Assembly: GCA_963210315.1 (NCBI GenBank)
Contig: OY723284.1
Coordinates: forward strand, 186,001 to 250,000
DNA length: 64,000 bases
Source of the DNA: Rhynchopus euleeides
Taxonomy: Eukaryota > Euglenozoa > Diplonemea > Diplonemida > Diplonemidae
Direction: 5' to 3'
The notes under the pieces: model-generated
What the model was told of the DNA's origin: nothing
What the model saw: the letters and a program-made list of their open reading frames with translations, nothing else
Databases searched by the model: none
Shown: in pieces, positions 31,045-41,253 of the stretch
How positions within the stretch are numbered: the first letter of the stretch is position 1
Layout of the letters: the number at the start of each line of letters is the position of its first letter
Program-made: the position numbers and the translations under genes

Positions 31045-32284
31045 CTAGTCCAGGTCTATGCCTTCGACAGCCTTCACAGAGAGGCCCGGGTGGCCCAATT
31101 CGAACAGCCACCTGCCGCAGGGTGTGATGACGGAGTAAGGCCTGTGGCCGAATGAACCGATGCGCTCCCCCGAACGGAGGTCCCAGAAGACGGAGCCCCT
31201 CGAGGTGCAGACCACAACCACGAGGACCTGGGATGCGCAGCTGAACCTCCCGACGCCTGTGCGCACCGGCAGCAGCCGCAGGCAGGCCCCGCGCCTGGCA
31301 CACCACATGCGGACACCCTCCCCGGATCCGGTCAGCACCATCAGGGCGTCATCGGAGACGTGCACCGCAGACACATGCAGCACGATGCCCTTCAGGGCAT
31401 GCCTGAGGTGCATGCCCCACGCCTGTGTGGGACGGGCAGCAGCAGCATCAGCAGTGCGGGTCTGGCGTGCAGGGTTCTGCCCTGTGGGCTGCCTTGTGTT
31501 GGCAGCAGCAGCGGTGGCTGCGGCGGGCACAGGATCCCAGAGGCCCACAGTGTTGCGCGCAGCGGATACGACGAGGCCCTGCGCCGAGGCGAGGCACGCC
31601 ACGGTGAAGGTGTGCGGCCTGAAGGCCAGCAGGGGGCTGCCGTCGGAGGCGTGCACATGCACATCGCCGCACGACGACCCGGAGAGGAAGGCGTCGCAGG
31701 GCGAGCTGGCGTGGGGGGGCCACGCCACGCCTGCCAGGGATGATGCGATGCTGGCGTGTCGGCTGATTATGTCGGCGAGCAGCGTGCCGCAATGCGTGGC
31801 GAAGACGCGGATCCCGCCGACCCAGGCAGCGGCGAGGCACGCCCCGGAGGGGGCGAAGGCGGGGGTGACATCCAGGTCGGTGCCATCCGAGCGGGCCCCG
31901 GTGGCCTGCCATGTCGCAGCGCCTGCTTCCGTGTCCCACATCAGGAGAGTGCCGCAGGGCCTGGCCCAGGCAAGGCGTGTGCTGCAGGGGGACAGGGTGC
32001 AAGTTCCGCAGCTCCCATCACAGCAATACGACGCAGGGCACGCCACCTCAAGCCGCGGCACAACAGCATCAACAATGTCACCCCCCTCCAGCGGGGAGGC
32101 GGACACCGGCGTATCGTCGTCGAGGGCGGTGCCTGCGTGGAGCAGTGCCAAGCGGGGGGGGGCGGTGCCTCCCGGTGTAGAGGGTGTTGCGGGCCTTCTG
32201 TTTGATGTCGCCGATGGTGTCGGTGTCGGCCACATGGATGACTTGTGTATCGCCGGTGCCCGCGTCCCTCACGCTGATCTCCAT
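31045..32284 (-). CDS. Ubiquitin-like domain plus WD40-type beta-propeller protein (frameshift in poly-G)
   Basis: Starts at 32284 with MEISVRDAGTGDTQVIHVAD, a beta-grasp (ubiquitin-like) module. It continues after a frame change as RLALLHAGTALDDDTPVSAS then GGDIVDAVVPRL, the second half of the same fold. The rest (about 350 residues) shows WD40-like blades with strands ending in LLMWDTEAG, IRVFATHCG, TVGLWDPV, VRMWCARRG and VFWDLRSGE; an Ala-rich insertion lies near the middle. The frame break falls exactly in a G run at 32153-32162, so a miscounted homopolymer is the likeliest cause. A true frameshift or very short intron cannot be excluded. Probably a scaffold with a ubiquitin-like head; specific role unknown. 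Same strand as its neighbours. Confidence 0.75.
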
Positions 32285-32704
32285 GCTCCCGGAAGAGACG
32301 TCCTCCCGCTGGGTCGTGGAGTGTGGGGGGTGAGGGGGTGGGCCACTGGCAGCAGCAAATGCGGCAGGCAAATCACCAAATGGGGTGGGGGTGTGCGGGG
32401 GTGGTGGTGGTGGGGAGGCGGCGTCGTGTTGCAACAAGGTAACCGCCGTGCAGCTGTGGGTGCTGCTGCGGAGCCCCCTCCGGGTTAGTGTGTCGGTGGG
32501 GGGGAAGAAAGGCAAAGGGCCAGGCGTTTGCAGGCAGGCCTGGCCAACTCGAAGCTCAGAACAGCAACAGGGCTAGGGGGCGGTGCAGGGGTGCACTGCC
32601 CGGTCTCGTGGAGGGGGGCTAGGTTAGGAGGGACACAGCGAAGAAGAGAGGGGAAGGATAAGAGGGAGGGAGCAGGGAGGGGCGGCAGCTCAGCTCAGCT
32701 CAGC

Positions 32705-33256
32705 TCAGCGCCCCTTCATCGAGGAGGCCATCCAGTCCAGCCCCTCGTGCAGCCCCTCCCCGGTGGCAGCGCACGTGCCCTGGATGTGCCAGTCGCGCAT
32801 CTTCATCGACCGCAGCCCGAGGCTGTCCACGAGCTCCGCAGGCGACATGGCGCGCGGAAGGTCCTGCTTGTTCGCAAGCACAAGCAGCGATGCGCCAGAC
32901 AGCGCGTCGTCCGTTGTCAGCTTCTCGATCTCGGAGCGTGCCAGCTCCATGCGGTCCCGGTCGTTGCTGTCCACAACGAAGATGATCCCGTCCGTCCCTT
33001 CGAAGTAGTAGCTCCACAGGCGGCGCAGCTTGTCCTGCCCGCCGATGTCCCACATCGTGAACTTCAGGTTCTTGTACTCCACCGTCTCCACGTTGAACCC
33101 GATTGTCGGCACCGACGTGATCAGGTCTCCCAGCTTCAGCTTGTACAGCACCGTGGTCTTCCCGGCGGCGTCAAGCCCGATCATCAGCAGCTTCACGTCA
33201 CGCTTCCCGCCGAACACGTTCGACAGCGCGGCAAGTGCGGACGTGATGTTCCCCAT
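32705..33256 (-). CDS. ARF1: ARF-family small GTPase
   Basis: 183 residues, full length for ARF1. Gly2 in MGNITS is the N-myristoylation site. The P-loop is GLDAAGKT (27-34), switch I includes [12 protein letters not shown], switch II is [10 protein letters not shown] with catalytic Gln74, base recognition is NKQD (129-132), and TCAATGEGL (161-169) is the ARF version of the SAK motif. It recruits coats and effectors to Golgi/endosomal membranes when GTP-bound. The N-terminal helix is about three residues longer than in animal ARF1. No intron. The stop TGA overlaps a short AGCTC repeat. The 5' leader carries a CACAA pentanucleotide run just before the ATG. Confidence 0.97.
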   Translation of the reverse strand: MGNITSALAALSNVFGGKRDVKLLMIGLDAAGKTTVLYKLKLGDLITSVPTIGFNVETVEYKNLKFTMWDIGGQDKLRRLWSYYFEGTDGIIFVVDSNDRDRMELARSEIEKLTTDDALSGASLLVLANKQDLPRAMSPAELVDSLGLRSMKMRDWHIQGTCAATGEGLHEGLDWMASSMKGR

Positions 33257-34681
33257 AGTTGTGTCTTGTTGTGTTGTGTTGTGTTGTGTTGTGTTGTGTG
33301 GTTGCAAACAGGCACCTGTGTGTGTTGGGTGATGCATCTCACGTTGTGGCGAAAGTGCAGTACACAGGCGGGCTGTGCGGCCACCCGTACACATGGCGTG
33401 GCCCGTGTCATCTCAGCTGCGTAGATTCGCCTGGCCAGTCCATTGGTGTGAGGTCTGGGACGTACACACAATACAGCTTCGGGGGTGCATGTGTAAAGAT
33501 GGAGTGAGGAAACGGCAGTTGTGGAGCGCATCAGCTGCGCATCATGCATCAGCAAACCAAAAGGAATGCCGCCAGTGATTGGAGAAAACTGCATCTCAGC
33601 TGCGTAGATTCGCCTGGCCAGTCCATTGGGGTAAGGTCTGGGACGTACACACAATACAGCTTCAAAAGAGATTCTATCGCGTTAGCCAGCCGGTATGGCG
33701 TATGTGATGGGATCACCTTGAGGCACTATAGGGACGCAGAGGTCTCAGCTGCGTAGATTCGCCTGGCCAGTCCATTGGGTGAAGGTCTGGGACGTACACA
33801 CAATACAGCTTCGGGGGTTCAAAGTGTGTGGAGTGAAGAAACGGCAGTTGTGGAGCGCATCAGCAAACTTTGCGGGTTTTCACTCATCATGCATCAGCAA
33901 ACCAAAAGGAATGCCGCCAGTGATTGGAGAAGACTGCATCTCAGCTGCGTAGATTCGCCTGGCCAGTCCATTGGGTGAAGGTCTGGGACGTACACACAAT
34001 ACAGCTTCAAACGATGTCTCACCACGCCGTACCGCAGACAAAATTTGACACACACACACGACGTGATGTTGCAACACAAAACCCCCAGGCGTGGGGGAGA
34101 GACAGTCCCGGTGCGGACAGTCCAGCCTTTTCATGTTCTCCTCCTCCACCTTCTTCTTGGCACCTCTCAGGCGCCCCCCATCCGCCGGTGAACAACAAGA
34201 CGTGCACACCACACCCCGCATTCTGACGGGCTCACACATCTGCTCTTCAGAGCGAACGCGCCCTCCGCTCCCCCCCCCCCCCCCACCCAGCGATGTGCCC
34301 CCTCCGACGTATATCTGCGGATGGATTTCGAACGTATATACAACGCCACATCACTGACCCCCCACCCACCCACCCACCCACCCTGCCGCTGCACGCCTTC
34401 CACTGAATTGTGTACGTCACCCTCAGCGTGTCACAGCACCGCCACTTCCTCCGAAGGGCAGGAAATCCCCCCCCTTCTTCAGACTCCCTCCCGTTGCGCT
34501 CAACCAGAGCGACACTGACACGGCGCGGTTTGGGAAGGAATCGTGGGTTTTGAACGACGAGAAGTACGACCCGGAGCAGCAGTGGCAGAAGCACCCACTC
34601 CCTGGGCTGGACAGACTATCCATCGGGCTGGGGAGCAGGCCCGCCACATCACCCACCCACCCACCCCCCGCCGTGCGTGCC
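33257..34681. other. Spacer with a tandem repeat cluster
   Basis: No protein gene recognised. The left part holds the (CACAA)n leader of ARF. 33411-34008 is a cluster of four 70-bp repeats (listed). 34260-34400 contains a 17-C run and a CCCACC repeat. A Cys-containing minus-strand frame near 34120-34239 (KKKVEEENMKRLDCPHRDC) is a possible exon fragment but cannot be joined to anything. Confidence 0.5.
33411..34008. repeat. Cluster of four conserved 70-bp repeats with alternating spacer block
   Basis: Four copies of CTCAGCTGCGTAGATTCGCC to GTACACACAATACAGCTTC lie at 33411-33480, 33594-33663, 33743-33812 and 33939-34008. Two of the gaps also share a block around CATGCATCAGCAAACCAAAA (33540-33587 and 33888-33934) plus AAACGGCAGTTGTGGAGCGC. 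Conserved 70-bp cores separated by variable sequence are unlike a simple satellite and could be a small-RNA gene cluster. On the minus strand the second block contains ATGATGA and CTGA, as in C/D snoRNAs. This assignment is tentative. Confidence 0.6.
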
Positions 34682-36613
34682 TCACGCCTCCCCAGCACAC
34701 ACGTCATACAGCAACCTCTCCACCACCCGGGGGTCTCCCAGGTTCTCGCTGAGGTATCCTGCAAACAGCGCCCTCTCCTCCAACTCCGCCTCCGCCTCCG
34801 CCCACCCGTCCCACCATGCCGCGGCACGACCCCCGCCCAGCCCGCCAGCAGGCGTGCCGTGGTGTGAGTGGAGGAGCGGGGCAAGCTCCGGGGGTGACAA
34901 GGCGCACCCCTCTGCGAGACCCACCCCGTCTCCCCACCGGCCTGCCAGGAGGTGCCGCGCGACGTGCAGCCGCAGGGGCGCGGAGTCGGGGGAAGGGGGC
35001 ACCAGGCGCAGGGCAAGGCACAGGAGGGGGGTGGGCGGGGCGTCGGCGTAGTGCGAGGCAAAGCAGGTTTCCAAAACGCGGAGCTGTGAGGTGCCTCCGC
35101 CCGCTGCTCCGAGGGACAGCAGCAGCGCGGCAGGGTCTGGCAGAGGGGTGTGTCCGCTGTGGTGTGGAGCATCCCCCTCCAGGTGGCCTTCCGCCAGCCT
35201 GTGGGCCAGCCTGTGCAGCGTCCGCACCGGCTGCGCCGTGGGGCCGCCTTCAGAACCCCCCCACCCCGCAGCAAGCGCCTCGAGAACTGCGGCGGAGGCT
35301 GAGAGTTTCACAACCAGGTCGAGGCGGTCCGAACCCCGCGGAACCTCTGCCGCAAACCCCGCGATGTCCGACACGGCGGCGTGGCACAGCGCGGCAACCC
35401 CACGCCGCACCGCGGTGGAGGCGGCGGAGGCACACTCAGGACCCTCCTGGAGAAGCCCCGAGGCTGCGGCAGGGAGGGCTTGCCATATCACCTCCACCAG
35501 AGACGCGATGTCAGAGAGGAGACCCCGGTGGTTCGGCCTGGCGTGAGCTGGCGGCGCATCGGGGCACACCGGATCCGGGCCAAAGGGGGTGTCAGGAGAA
35601 AGCCCCCCCCCGGGGGAGGCACGCCTGGAGACGTGACCCATCAGACCCTGGAGCAGCGCAGGCACGTGGCGCCCCCCCGCCCCTCCTCCACAGCAGATGC
35701 CGCACAGGTCGCGCAGCGAGAGGGCTGTCCCGGGGTTCTCTCTCAGATGCCACGCGACGACCTCATCGGACCCCCTGAGGGGGCCCCGCGAGCCCCCCGC
35801 CGCCGCAGCTCGGAGGAGACGGGGCAGCGTGAGGCCCCCTGCCGCTGCGGCGGGCCATGCCGCGTCGGGGTGTTCTCCGGCAATACGCCCCAGCCGTTTG
35901 ACCAGCATCGCCGCGATAAGGGAGCTCCGCCGGGCATCCAGAGTGCGGAGGCATCCCGCCAGCAGGGCACACTGGTGGAGGGAGAGGCGATCGACACGCG
36001 CCTCCACGGCAGCCTCCCCGCCGTGGTGCCACAGGGTCCCGCCAGAGCCAGGGGGCAGCAGCAGCGGGCCCAGCAGAGCGGACAGCGGCCCCCCCTCCCG
36101 GACGGGTTTCTCCTCCCTGCGGCGTCTCCTGGGGTTGCGGCTCCGCTGTGGCGGTGGTGTCTGGGCACCCCAGAGGCGGTGAGACAGGGCTGCTTCGAGA
36201 AGGGAGAGTGGGCCGCGTGCAGCGGGGGTGGTAGTGGTGGTGCTGCGGGAGCCGGACCAGCCGCGCTGGAGGAGAGTGTCACGGAGTGGCACGGCGTCGG
36301 CAAGCGGGAGGGTGTGTGATTTGCAGTGGGTTAAAGCCGCCCTTGCAAAAACTGTCGCGGCCGCCATGGCGGCGGAGGCGGTGGTGGTGGTGGCGGTGGC
36401 GGTCCTCCCCTTCTGGCGCTGCTGCGCCGGAGGCACGACCCGGATCAGCGCCGCGGCAACCGAGGAGGGCGAGAGGTTCCCCGCGCGGTAGCGGAGAGAG
36501 GCCACGGCGCTGTCAGGGAGGGCGTCGACCCATGCTGCCTGCAGAGGCGGGTGCCCCGACACCGGGCGACCCCCGCCCCCCCTGCAGCACGCCACCGCCT
36601 GCCGCCGCAGCAT
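34682..36613 (-). CDS. Large helical protein of unknown function, possibly mitochondrial
   Basis: 643 residues, uninterrupted. The N-terminal ~100 residues are Ala/Thr/Arg-rich with few acids, compatible with an organelle presequence. The body is Leu/Ala-rich and looks all-helical (for example SLHQCALLAGCLRTLDARRS, LVEVIWQALPAAASGLL), with two-helix spacing reminiscent of organellar RNA-binding helical-repeat proteins, but I see no diagnostic motif. A basic RRRRREEKPVREGG stretch lies near residue 170. It ends GDPRVVERLLYDVCAGEA. Codon bias agrees with the neighbours. A copy of the 113-bp conserved sequence lies about 160 bp upstream. Met1 is the first in-frame ATG; a later Met cannot be ruled out. 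Confidence 0.6.
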   Translation of the reverse strand: MLRRQAVACCRGGGGRPVSGHPPLQAAWVDALPDSAVASLRYRAGNLSPSSVAAALIRVVPPAQQRQKGRTATATTTTASAAMAAATVFARAALTHCKSHTLPLADAVPLRDTLLQRGWSGSRSTTTTTPAARGPLSLLEAALSHRLWGAQTPPPQRSRNPRRRRREEKPVREGGPLSALLGPLLLPPGSGGTLWHHGGEAAVEARVDRLSLHQCALLAGCLRTLDARRSSLIAAMLVKRLGRIAGEHPDAAWPAAAAGGLTLPRLLRAAAAGGSRGPLRGSDEVVAWHLRENPGTALSLRDLCGICCGGGAGGRHVPALLQGLMGHVSRRASPGGGLSPDTPFGPDPVCPDAPPAHARPNHRGLLSDIASLVEVIWQALPAAASGLLQEGPECASAASTAVRRGVAALCHAAVSDIAGFAAEVPRGSDRLDLVVKLSASAAVLEALAAGWGGSEGGPTAQPVRTLHRLAHRLAEGHLEGDAPHHSGHTPLPDPAALLLSLGAAGGGTSQLRVLETCFASHYADAPPTPLLCLALRLVPPSPDSAPLRLHVARHLLAGRWGDGVGLAEGCALSPPELAPLLHSHHGTPAGGLGGGRAAAWWDGWAEAEAELEERALFAGYLSENLGDPRVVERLLYDVCAGEA

Positions 36614-36772
36614 CGCGCGTGGGGGAGGGGCGGGGGGAGTGTTTGCGGGCGCGGTTGACTACCCCACCCTCCCTGGACCACCCTTCACCAAGGTGCCATG
36701 GTGTCAGGGATGGGCACCCCCTCCCTGTGGCCTCCTCCCTGAGGGGGTGTGGGGTTTTGGGGGGGGGGGGGG

Positions 36773-36884
36773 TTTGATCGTCGAGAGGGAATGGAAAAGT
36801 AAATCTCCCAGCACCTTCTCACAATGTTAGTCCTTTTTGTAGTCACTACGCCAGATATGTTGTACAAGGCAGATCAATGCACAA
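36773..36884 (-). repeat. 113-bp conserved sequence upstream of a gene, copy 2
   Basis: Second copy of the sequence at 30409-30521, again preceded on the plus strand by a poly-G tract. It stands about 160 bp upstream of the minus-strand gene ending at 36613. Differences from copy 1 are a handful of substitutions and one 1-bp indel. Confidence 0.7.
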
Positions 36885-37254
36885 TGGGGTTTTTGGGGGG
36901 GGGGGGGGCTGGGATGGGCTAGGAGTACTGCGACCAGGGCCTCCACGTGTCGCGTGCGATGCATAAAATACAGCAGCAGTCTCTCGAGTCTTCCTTTCAG
37001 ATGATTTTTTGCATTGATCGCTTCCGGCAGTGTTTTCGCTTGGAAGATTTGGCGTGAAAAATCTTCAAAAAAAATAAAAAATCTGGAAAATCCCAGGAAG
37101 ATATCTTCCTGGGGGAAAAAACAAAAAAAATCTGGTCGCCAGATTTTTTTCTTGTTTTTTTTGGGGGGCTTTTTGGCGGCCCGACGGTGACTTCTGGACC
37201 GAATCCGACTGGTATTTGGCACGGCTTCCAATCCCGTGCATGGGATACGCACAA

Positions 37255-37316
37255 GAACAGATGTTCACTACCGTGGCCTCCGGCGGCTGGGGGGCTCCGC
37301 CCCCCAGACCCCCCTG
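37255..37316 (+). repeat. Dispersed 62-bp hairpin repeat, copy 4
   Basis: Identical by eye to the copy at 18539, including the perfect hairpin. Same orientation as the other copies. Confidence 0.85.
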
Positions 37317-38722
37317 TGGCATGTACCTGTCAGTTGCCAAGGCCTGAGCACATGCGGCGTCACATCTTAAAGAGGCGAGAGCCCATGCTGATGTGTTGAA
37401 TCATGTGTCCGTGTGCCTGTTGGGGGGAAAAAGTGGCCCCAAACCCCAATTTTGGTGTTCCTCCGACGCCCAGAGGTCAGCACGAGCGCTGTTCCCTGGA
37501 GGGGGAAATACTGGGCGGGGTGGGTGGAAGAGTAGAAATCTTCCTGGGTCTGACCCCCCCTGGAAGATTAGCGAAAACCCTGGCTTCCGCCAAAAAAAAA
37601 GATGGGGCTGTTTGGTTGTGCCGCCAAATCCGGACAGGAGCTCTGTTGCAGTAAAAACATGCGTGTAATAATACGGATGAGATGCGTGACTTCAGTTTGC
37701 GATTTTGCAGATTCACTCTCAAGACAGAGAGGGGTGGAGGCGTCGCGGCGACGGGTGTATTGGGTGGGGGGTGCGGGGGAGGATGCTGTTCCGAAGGTGG
37801 TACTCTGGATCAGAGGCGGAAGGAATGCCACCGGAGGAGTGGACGACACACACGGGCACCTCTGCTTGGCGCCATCAGATCGGGGGGGGGGGGGTCTCTG
37901 GTTGTCACATCTGTGGCAGATCCAGGGGGTTCCATCGTCACGCAGCTTTCTTTTTGTTTAGCGGGGGTCGCACCGAGCGAGCTCTGACGACTACCCCCCA
38001 CGGTCTCGAGGGGGGTAACTCACGTTGCCATGGGACCTCGCGGCCGGTCGACTCGCGGGAGGGGGGGGCTTGCGATGGGTGTTTTTTTTGGGTATTTCAA
38101 TAGGATTGCATCATGACCTGCCATAAGTGAGTACTGGGCAAGGAGAGTGTCAGAGGGCAAGCAAGGTGCCGGCTTGAAGACAATAGGGGTGCCCAGTACC
38201 GGACAGCGTGCAACCCGTGAGGAAAGGCCAAAGGGCAGGAGACAACGGCTTGTGAGGGCAGGTCAAGAAGCATTTGCATTGTGTTTCTCGGCAGCCTTTC
38301 TGGCAATTGGCATTGGGCAAGAACAAAGATAGCCCAGCGTGGCACTTGCACCGGAGGCCCTCACCTGGTGGAGAGGGATCGGGTGATCCGACACGTGTTG
38401 GAAGGGGAACGCAAATACTGTGTGGCACGCAGAGCCCACATCACACAGGAGGCAGGGCACCGAGGGCTGGATCCGACAGTGCCTGAATATACTGGCACTC
38501 GCCGCGCTGTACCACGGCTCCATCTCGAAGGAGAGCTTGGTGGCGGGATAGAGGGTAGCTGCGGTGTAAACGGACAGGCGGTGTGTTCTCCATCCCCGCC
38601 TCCCCCATGACGAAAGCGGAGAACAGAAAGACTTTCTGCAGCACAACTCTGAAGAGAGGGGTACCCCTCGGTCGGGACTTGCACGATCGGCCAAAAATCG
38701 AAGCCCAGCAGTGGCCAGACCG

Positions 38723-40588
38723 TCAGCGAGGTCCAAAGACCTGCCGGCATGACCACTCCACGAAGACCGACGTACACACAGCGATACACAGGAGGACCAA
38801 GTACTCCGGGAGATGGTGCAGCCAGGCCATTGCCGTGAAGAGGCGGTAATGGCGGACTTGCGGCTCGGCGTGCTGCAGCACACCATCACCCGAGCGCAGC
38901 ACGGCAGCCGCCACGACCCACTCGTCGTCCTGATGGTGCGGGGCGTGTGCCAGGTTGTGCCCGTCGAGGCACACGCAGTACAGCGCCACGTTGCGGTGCG
39001 TGCGGAGCTCCATCGAAGCGTGCTGGAACATCGTCGGGTCGCTCCACACCGCAAGGCGGACCAGCTCCCACTCGCCACGCACCGCCTCCGTGCAGTGCAC
39101 CAGGGCACCGCCGTGTGTCTGCAGGGCCAGCTTCGCAAGGGAGCGGGACTTCAGCCTTGTGCTGGCGAAGGCGAAGCAGCCGCCGTGCTGCTGCACACGG
39201 CGCTGCACAAACTCTGCTTTGCGACGCAGGGGCTTCGATGCAAACTCAAACGCACGATAGTCACGCGACACGGCAAACGTCACCAGCTCTTCGTCCGCAC
39301 GCAGCGACCCCAGAGCATGGGCCAGCATCAGCGGGTCACGCTTCACTGCTTCCAGCACCACATCCCGCATCTCCCTGACGCGTGGCGTCGCCCACTGGAA
39401 GTTGCTGGGGCACACACCGATGCACTCCAGCACGAAGGCTGCATCCCCACGGAGGCTCTCTCCTGCATGGCGTAGGGTCTCCAGTGGTGTGGTGCGCACT
39501 GCCTGCAGCACCACGTCCCGGTCCTGCTGCAGTCGCGGGCTGGCATATTCCAACAGTTTACCGTCCAACCCCACAGCCACCAACACAAGGTCGCGCTTGT
39601 CCCTCACATTCTTCGGCACATAGCGGAAAGAAAAGTGGTATGCCTTCACCACACGGATGACAAAATCGATGTCATTCGCAAACCTCTTGAGCCACGGTTC
39701 GGAAAGGAGACACGACCCACCACCCGTTAGCGCTTTGTACACCAGGTCTTCGTCCTTCTTCAGGCGGTCACTGGCATACCAGATAGCATAGCCGTTATCC
39801 GAAACAGCAGCACGCACCACCTCCTCGTCATCCTGCAGCTCAGCCACTGCACCCCGCAGGGCACACCCTCTCTTGCGTACACACTGCAGCACAAAGTCAC
39901 GGTCTGAACGCAACTCTGCATCTGCATAGGCGAAAGAATTCCCAGAGAACGTCAAGGAGTTGAGCACCAGGTCCCGGTCGCTGCGAAGCTCCTGTGTCGC
40001 GTACTGCAGGCACAGCCCGCTCCGCGTCACAGCGCGCAGCATGAAGTCACGGTCGCCGTGCAGCTCGGTGAAGTTCAGAAGATAGCGGCTATCAGAGTCG
40101 TAGTAGGTACGCAAGGTGGCGTGGAGTACTCTCTCGTCCCGCATCGCGTCGGCTGTGGCATGCACCACCACCTCCCTGTCGACGGCCATCGCAAGGAGCA
40201 CGAACTGCACGTCGTTCCGCAGACGGTGGGTGGCATGTGCAAAGTTGCTGAAGGAGATCTTGATTGCCGCCATCACACACTGCTCGTCGTCGCGTACAAA
40301 CTCGGGTGTGCTGCTGAACTTGACACGCCGGGAGCTGATGTCGTCGAGGAAGCCCGTTGCCTGGATCTCCACCTCCAGCACACACCCGCCGTACAGAGCA
40401 GCGCACTGCGACACCTCCTCGTCGGCACTGGGCTCGACCCGCTCCCCGTCGACGAAGAAGGCGGTGCTGCGTGGACACACCCCGAGCGCGTCTGCGGCAC
40501 GTTCGCACAGCGACGCCAGCGTGTCGTCATCCAACACCTCCATAACATGTTGAGTCTGTGTGGCGGGGTCCGCAACAAACACCTCCAT
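38723..40588 (-). CDS. Ubiquitin-like plus DUF4116 repeat protein with C-terminal membrane anchor
   Basis: 621 residues, no intron. Residues 1-80 (MEVFVADPATQTQHVMEVLD...) are a beta-grasp/ubiquitin-like module. Residues about 90-570 are tandem DUF4116 units of about 45-50 residues with the hallmark LRSDRDFVL(Q/N)..., followed by a short helix and a (F/L).(Y/H)A motif (FAYADAELRSDRDFVLQCV, LQYATQELRSDRDLVLNSL, and about ten more). Residues about 593-613 (LPEYLVLLCIAVCTSVFVEW) form a probable transmembrane helix near the C-terminus, implying a tail-anchored or single-pass protein with the repeats in the cytosol. DUF4116 is known from protists and large DNA viruses with no settled function. The head resembles that of the WD40 protein at 31045-32284. 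Confidence 0.9.
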   Translation of the reverse strand: MEVFVADPATQTQHVMEVLDDDTLASLCERAADALGVCPRSTAFFVDGERVEPSADEEVSQCAALYGGCVLEVEIQATGFLDDISSRRVKFSSTPEFVRDDEQCVMAAIKISFSNFAHATHRLRNDVQFVLLAMAVDREVVVHATADAMRDERVLHATLRTYYDSDSRYLLNFTELHGDRDFMLRAVTRSGLCLQYATQELRSDRDLVLNSLTFSGNSFAYADAELRSDRDFVLQCVRKRGCALRGAVAELQDDEEVVRAAVSDNGYAIWYASDRLKKDEDLVYKALTGGGSCLLSEPWLKRFANDIDFVIRVVKAYHFSFRYVPKNVRDKRDLVLVAVGLDGKLLEYASPRLQQDRDVVLQAVRTTPLETLRHAGESLRGDAAFVLECIGVCPSNFQWATPRVREMRDVVLEAVKRDPLMLAHALGSLRADEELVTFAVSRDYRAFEFASKPLRRKAEFVQRRVQQHGGCFAFASTRLKSRSLAKLALQTHGGALVHCTEAVRGEWELVRLAVWSDPTMFQHASMELRTHRNVALYCVCLDGHNLAHAPHHQDDEWVVAAAVLRSGDGVLQHAEPQVRHYRLFTAMAWLHHLPEYLVLLCIAVCTSVFVEWSCRQVFGPR

Positions 40589-41253
40589 CGGGACGGGACA
40601 GCCTCACCCCACCTCCTGTTGGTGGTGTGCGTGTGTGTTGACGGCCAGACGCCACATCCTGACTGCATCACCTCCACACCCCCACCCCGAAGCACCCCCG
40701 TGCATGCGTACAGCACAGGGAACACAACTGGGTGACCAGTGGTGGCAACCAACCATGCAACACACATCAGAAACACCCTGGCTTCGAACCCACCAGCCTT
40801 CAGGCTGACAAAGGAAATGATGGGAGCGAGGGTGGCACTGAGGGGGCTGCTGTGACTGTCTTGCCACGTTGTGACCCTACTCCTGCCGACTGCGCCCAAA
40901 ACGAAACACCAAACGAAACTCTGAGGTTCCACACAAGGGGCAAGCCACGGGCATACGGCACCAAATTCTACGACTCCAACCCCCTCCCCCCCTATTGCCG
41001 GGCCCCTGTCTGCGGACGCAGGAGCTGTACACCACATGCTGAGAGATGTCAATGCACCGATTTGCTGGTGGCCCAACCGACACAGACATCCCGGACAGTC
41101 ACTGTGACAGCAGTGGAAGTCCCGGGGAAAAGCTGCTCACTCAATAACTGAATGTGGGGCCACATAGTGGCCGCCCCGCCTCAACTCTCCCCCGAGGGGC
41201 GCAAGGCTGCAACCGGAGTGCACTTCTCTATTGAAACAAACACCGCCCATGCC
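40589..41253. other. Intergenic region, nothing recognised
   Basis: 665 bp of mixed sequence between two minus-strand genes. The open frames present show no family resemblance and are not conserved in type. No repeat seen. Confidence 0.6.

Larger units (their letters stand above)
36614..38722. other. Repeat-rich intergenic region
   Basis: No gene recognised over 2.1 kb. Contains the second 113-bp conserved sequence, poly-G runs (36758-36772, 36894-36908, 37886-37896), an A/T-rich stretch with the perfect palindrome CCCAGGAAGATATCTTCCTG plus GG (near 37093) and one hairpin repeat (37255). Confidence 0.6.

Noticed and set aside
34500..35274. Frames overlapping the 34682-36613 gene on both strands
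   Set aside because: Shadows; only the 643-codon minus frame has a helical, low-bias amino-acid composition along its full length.
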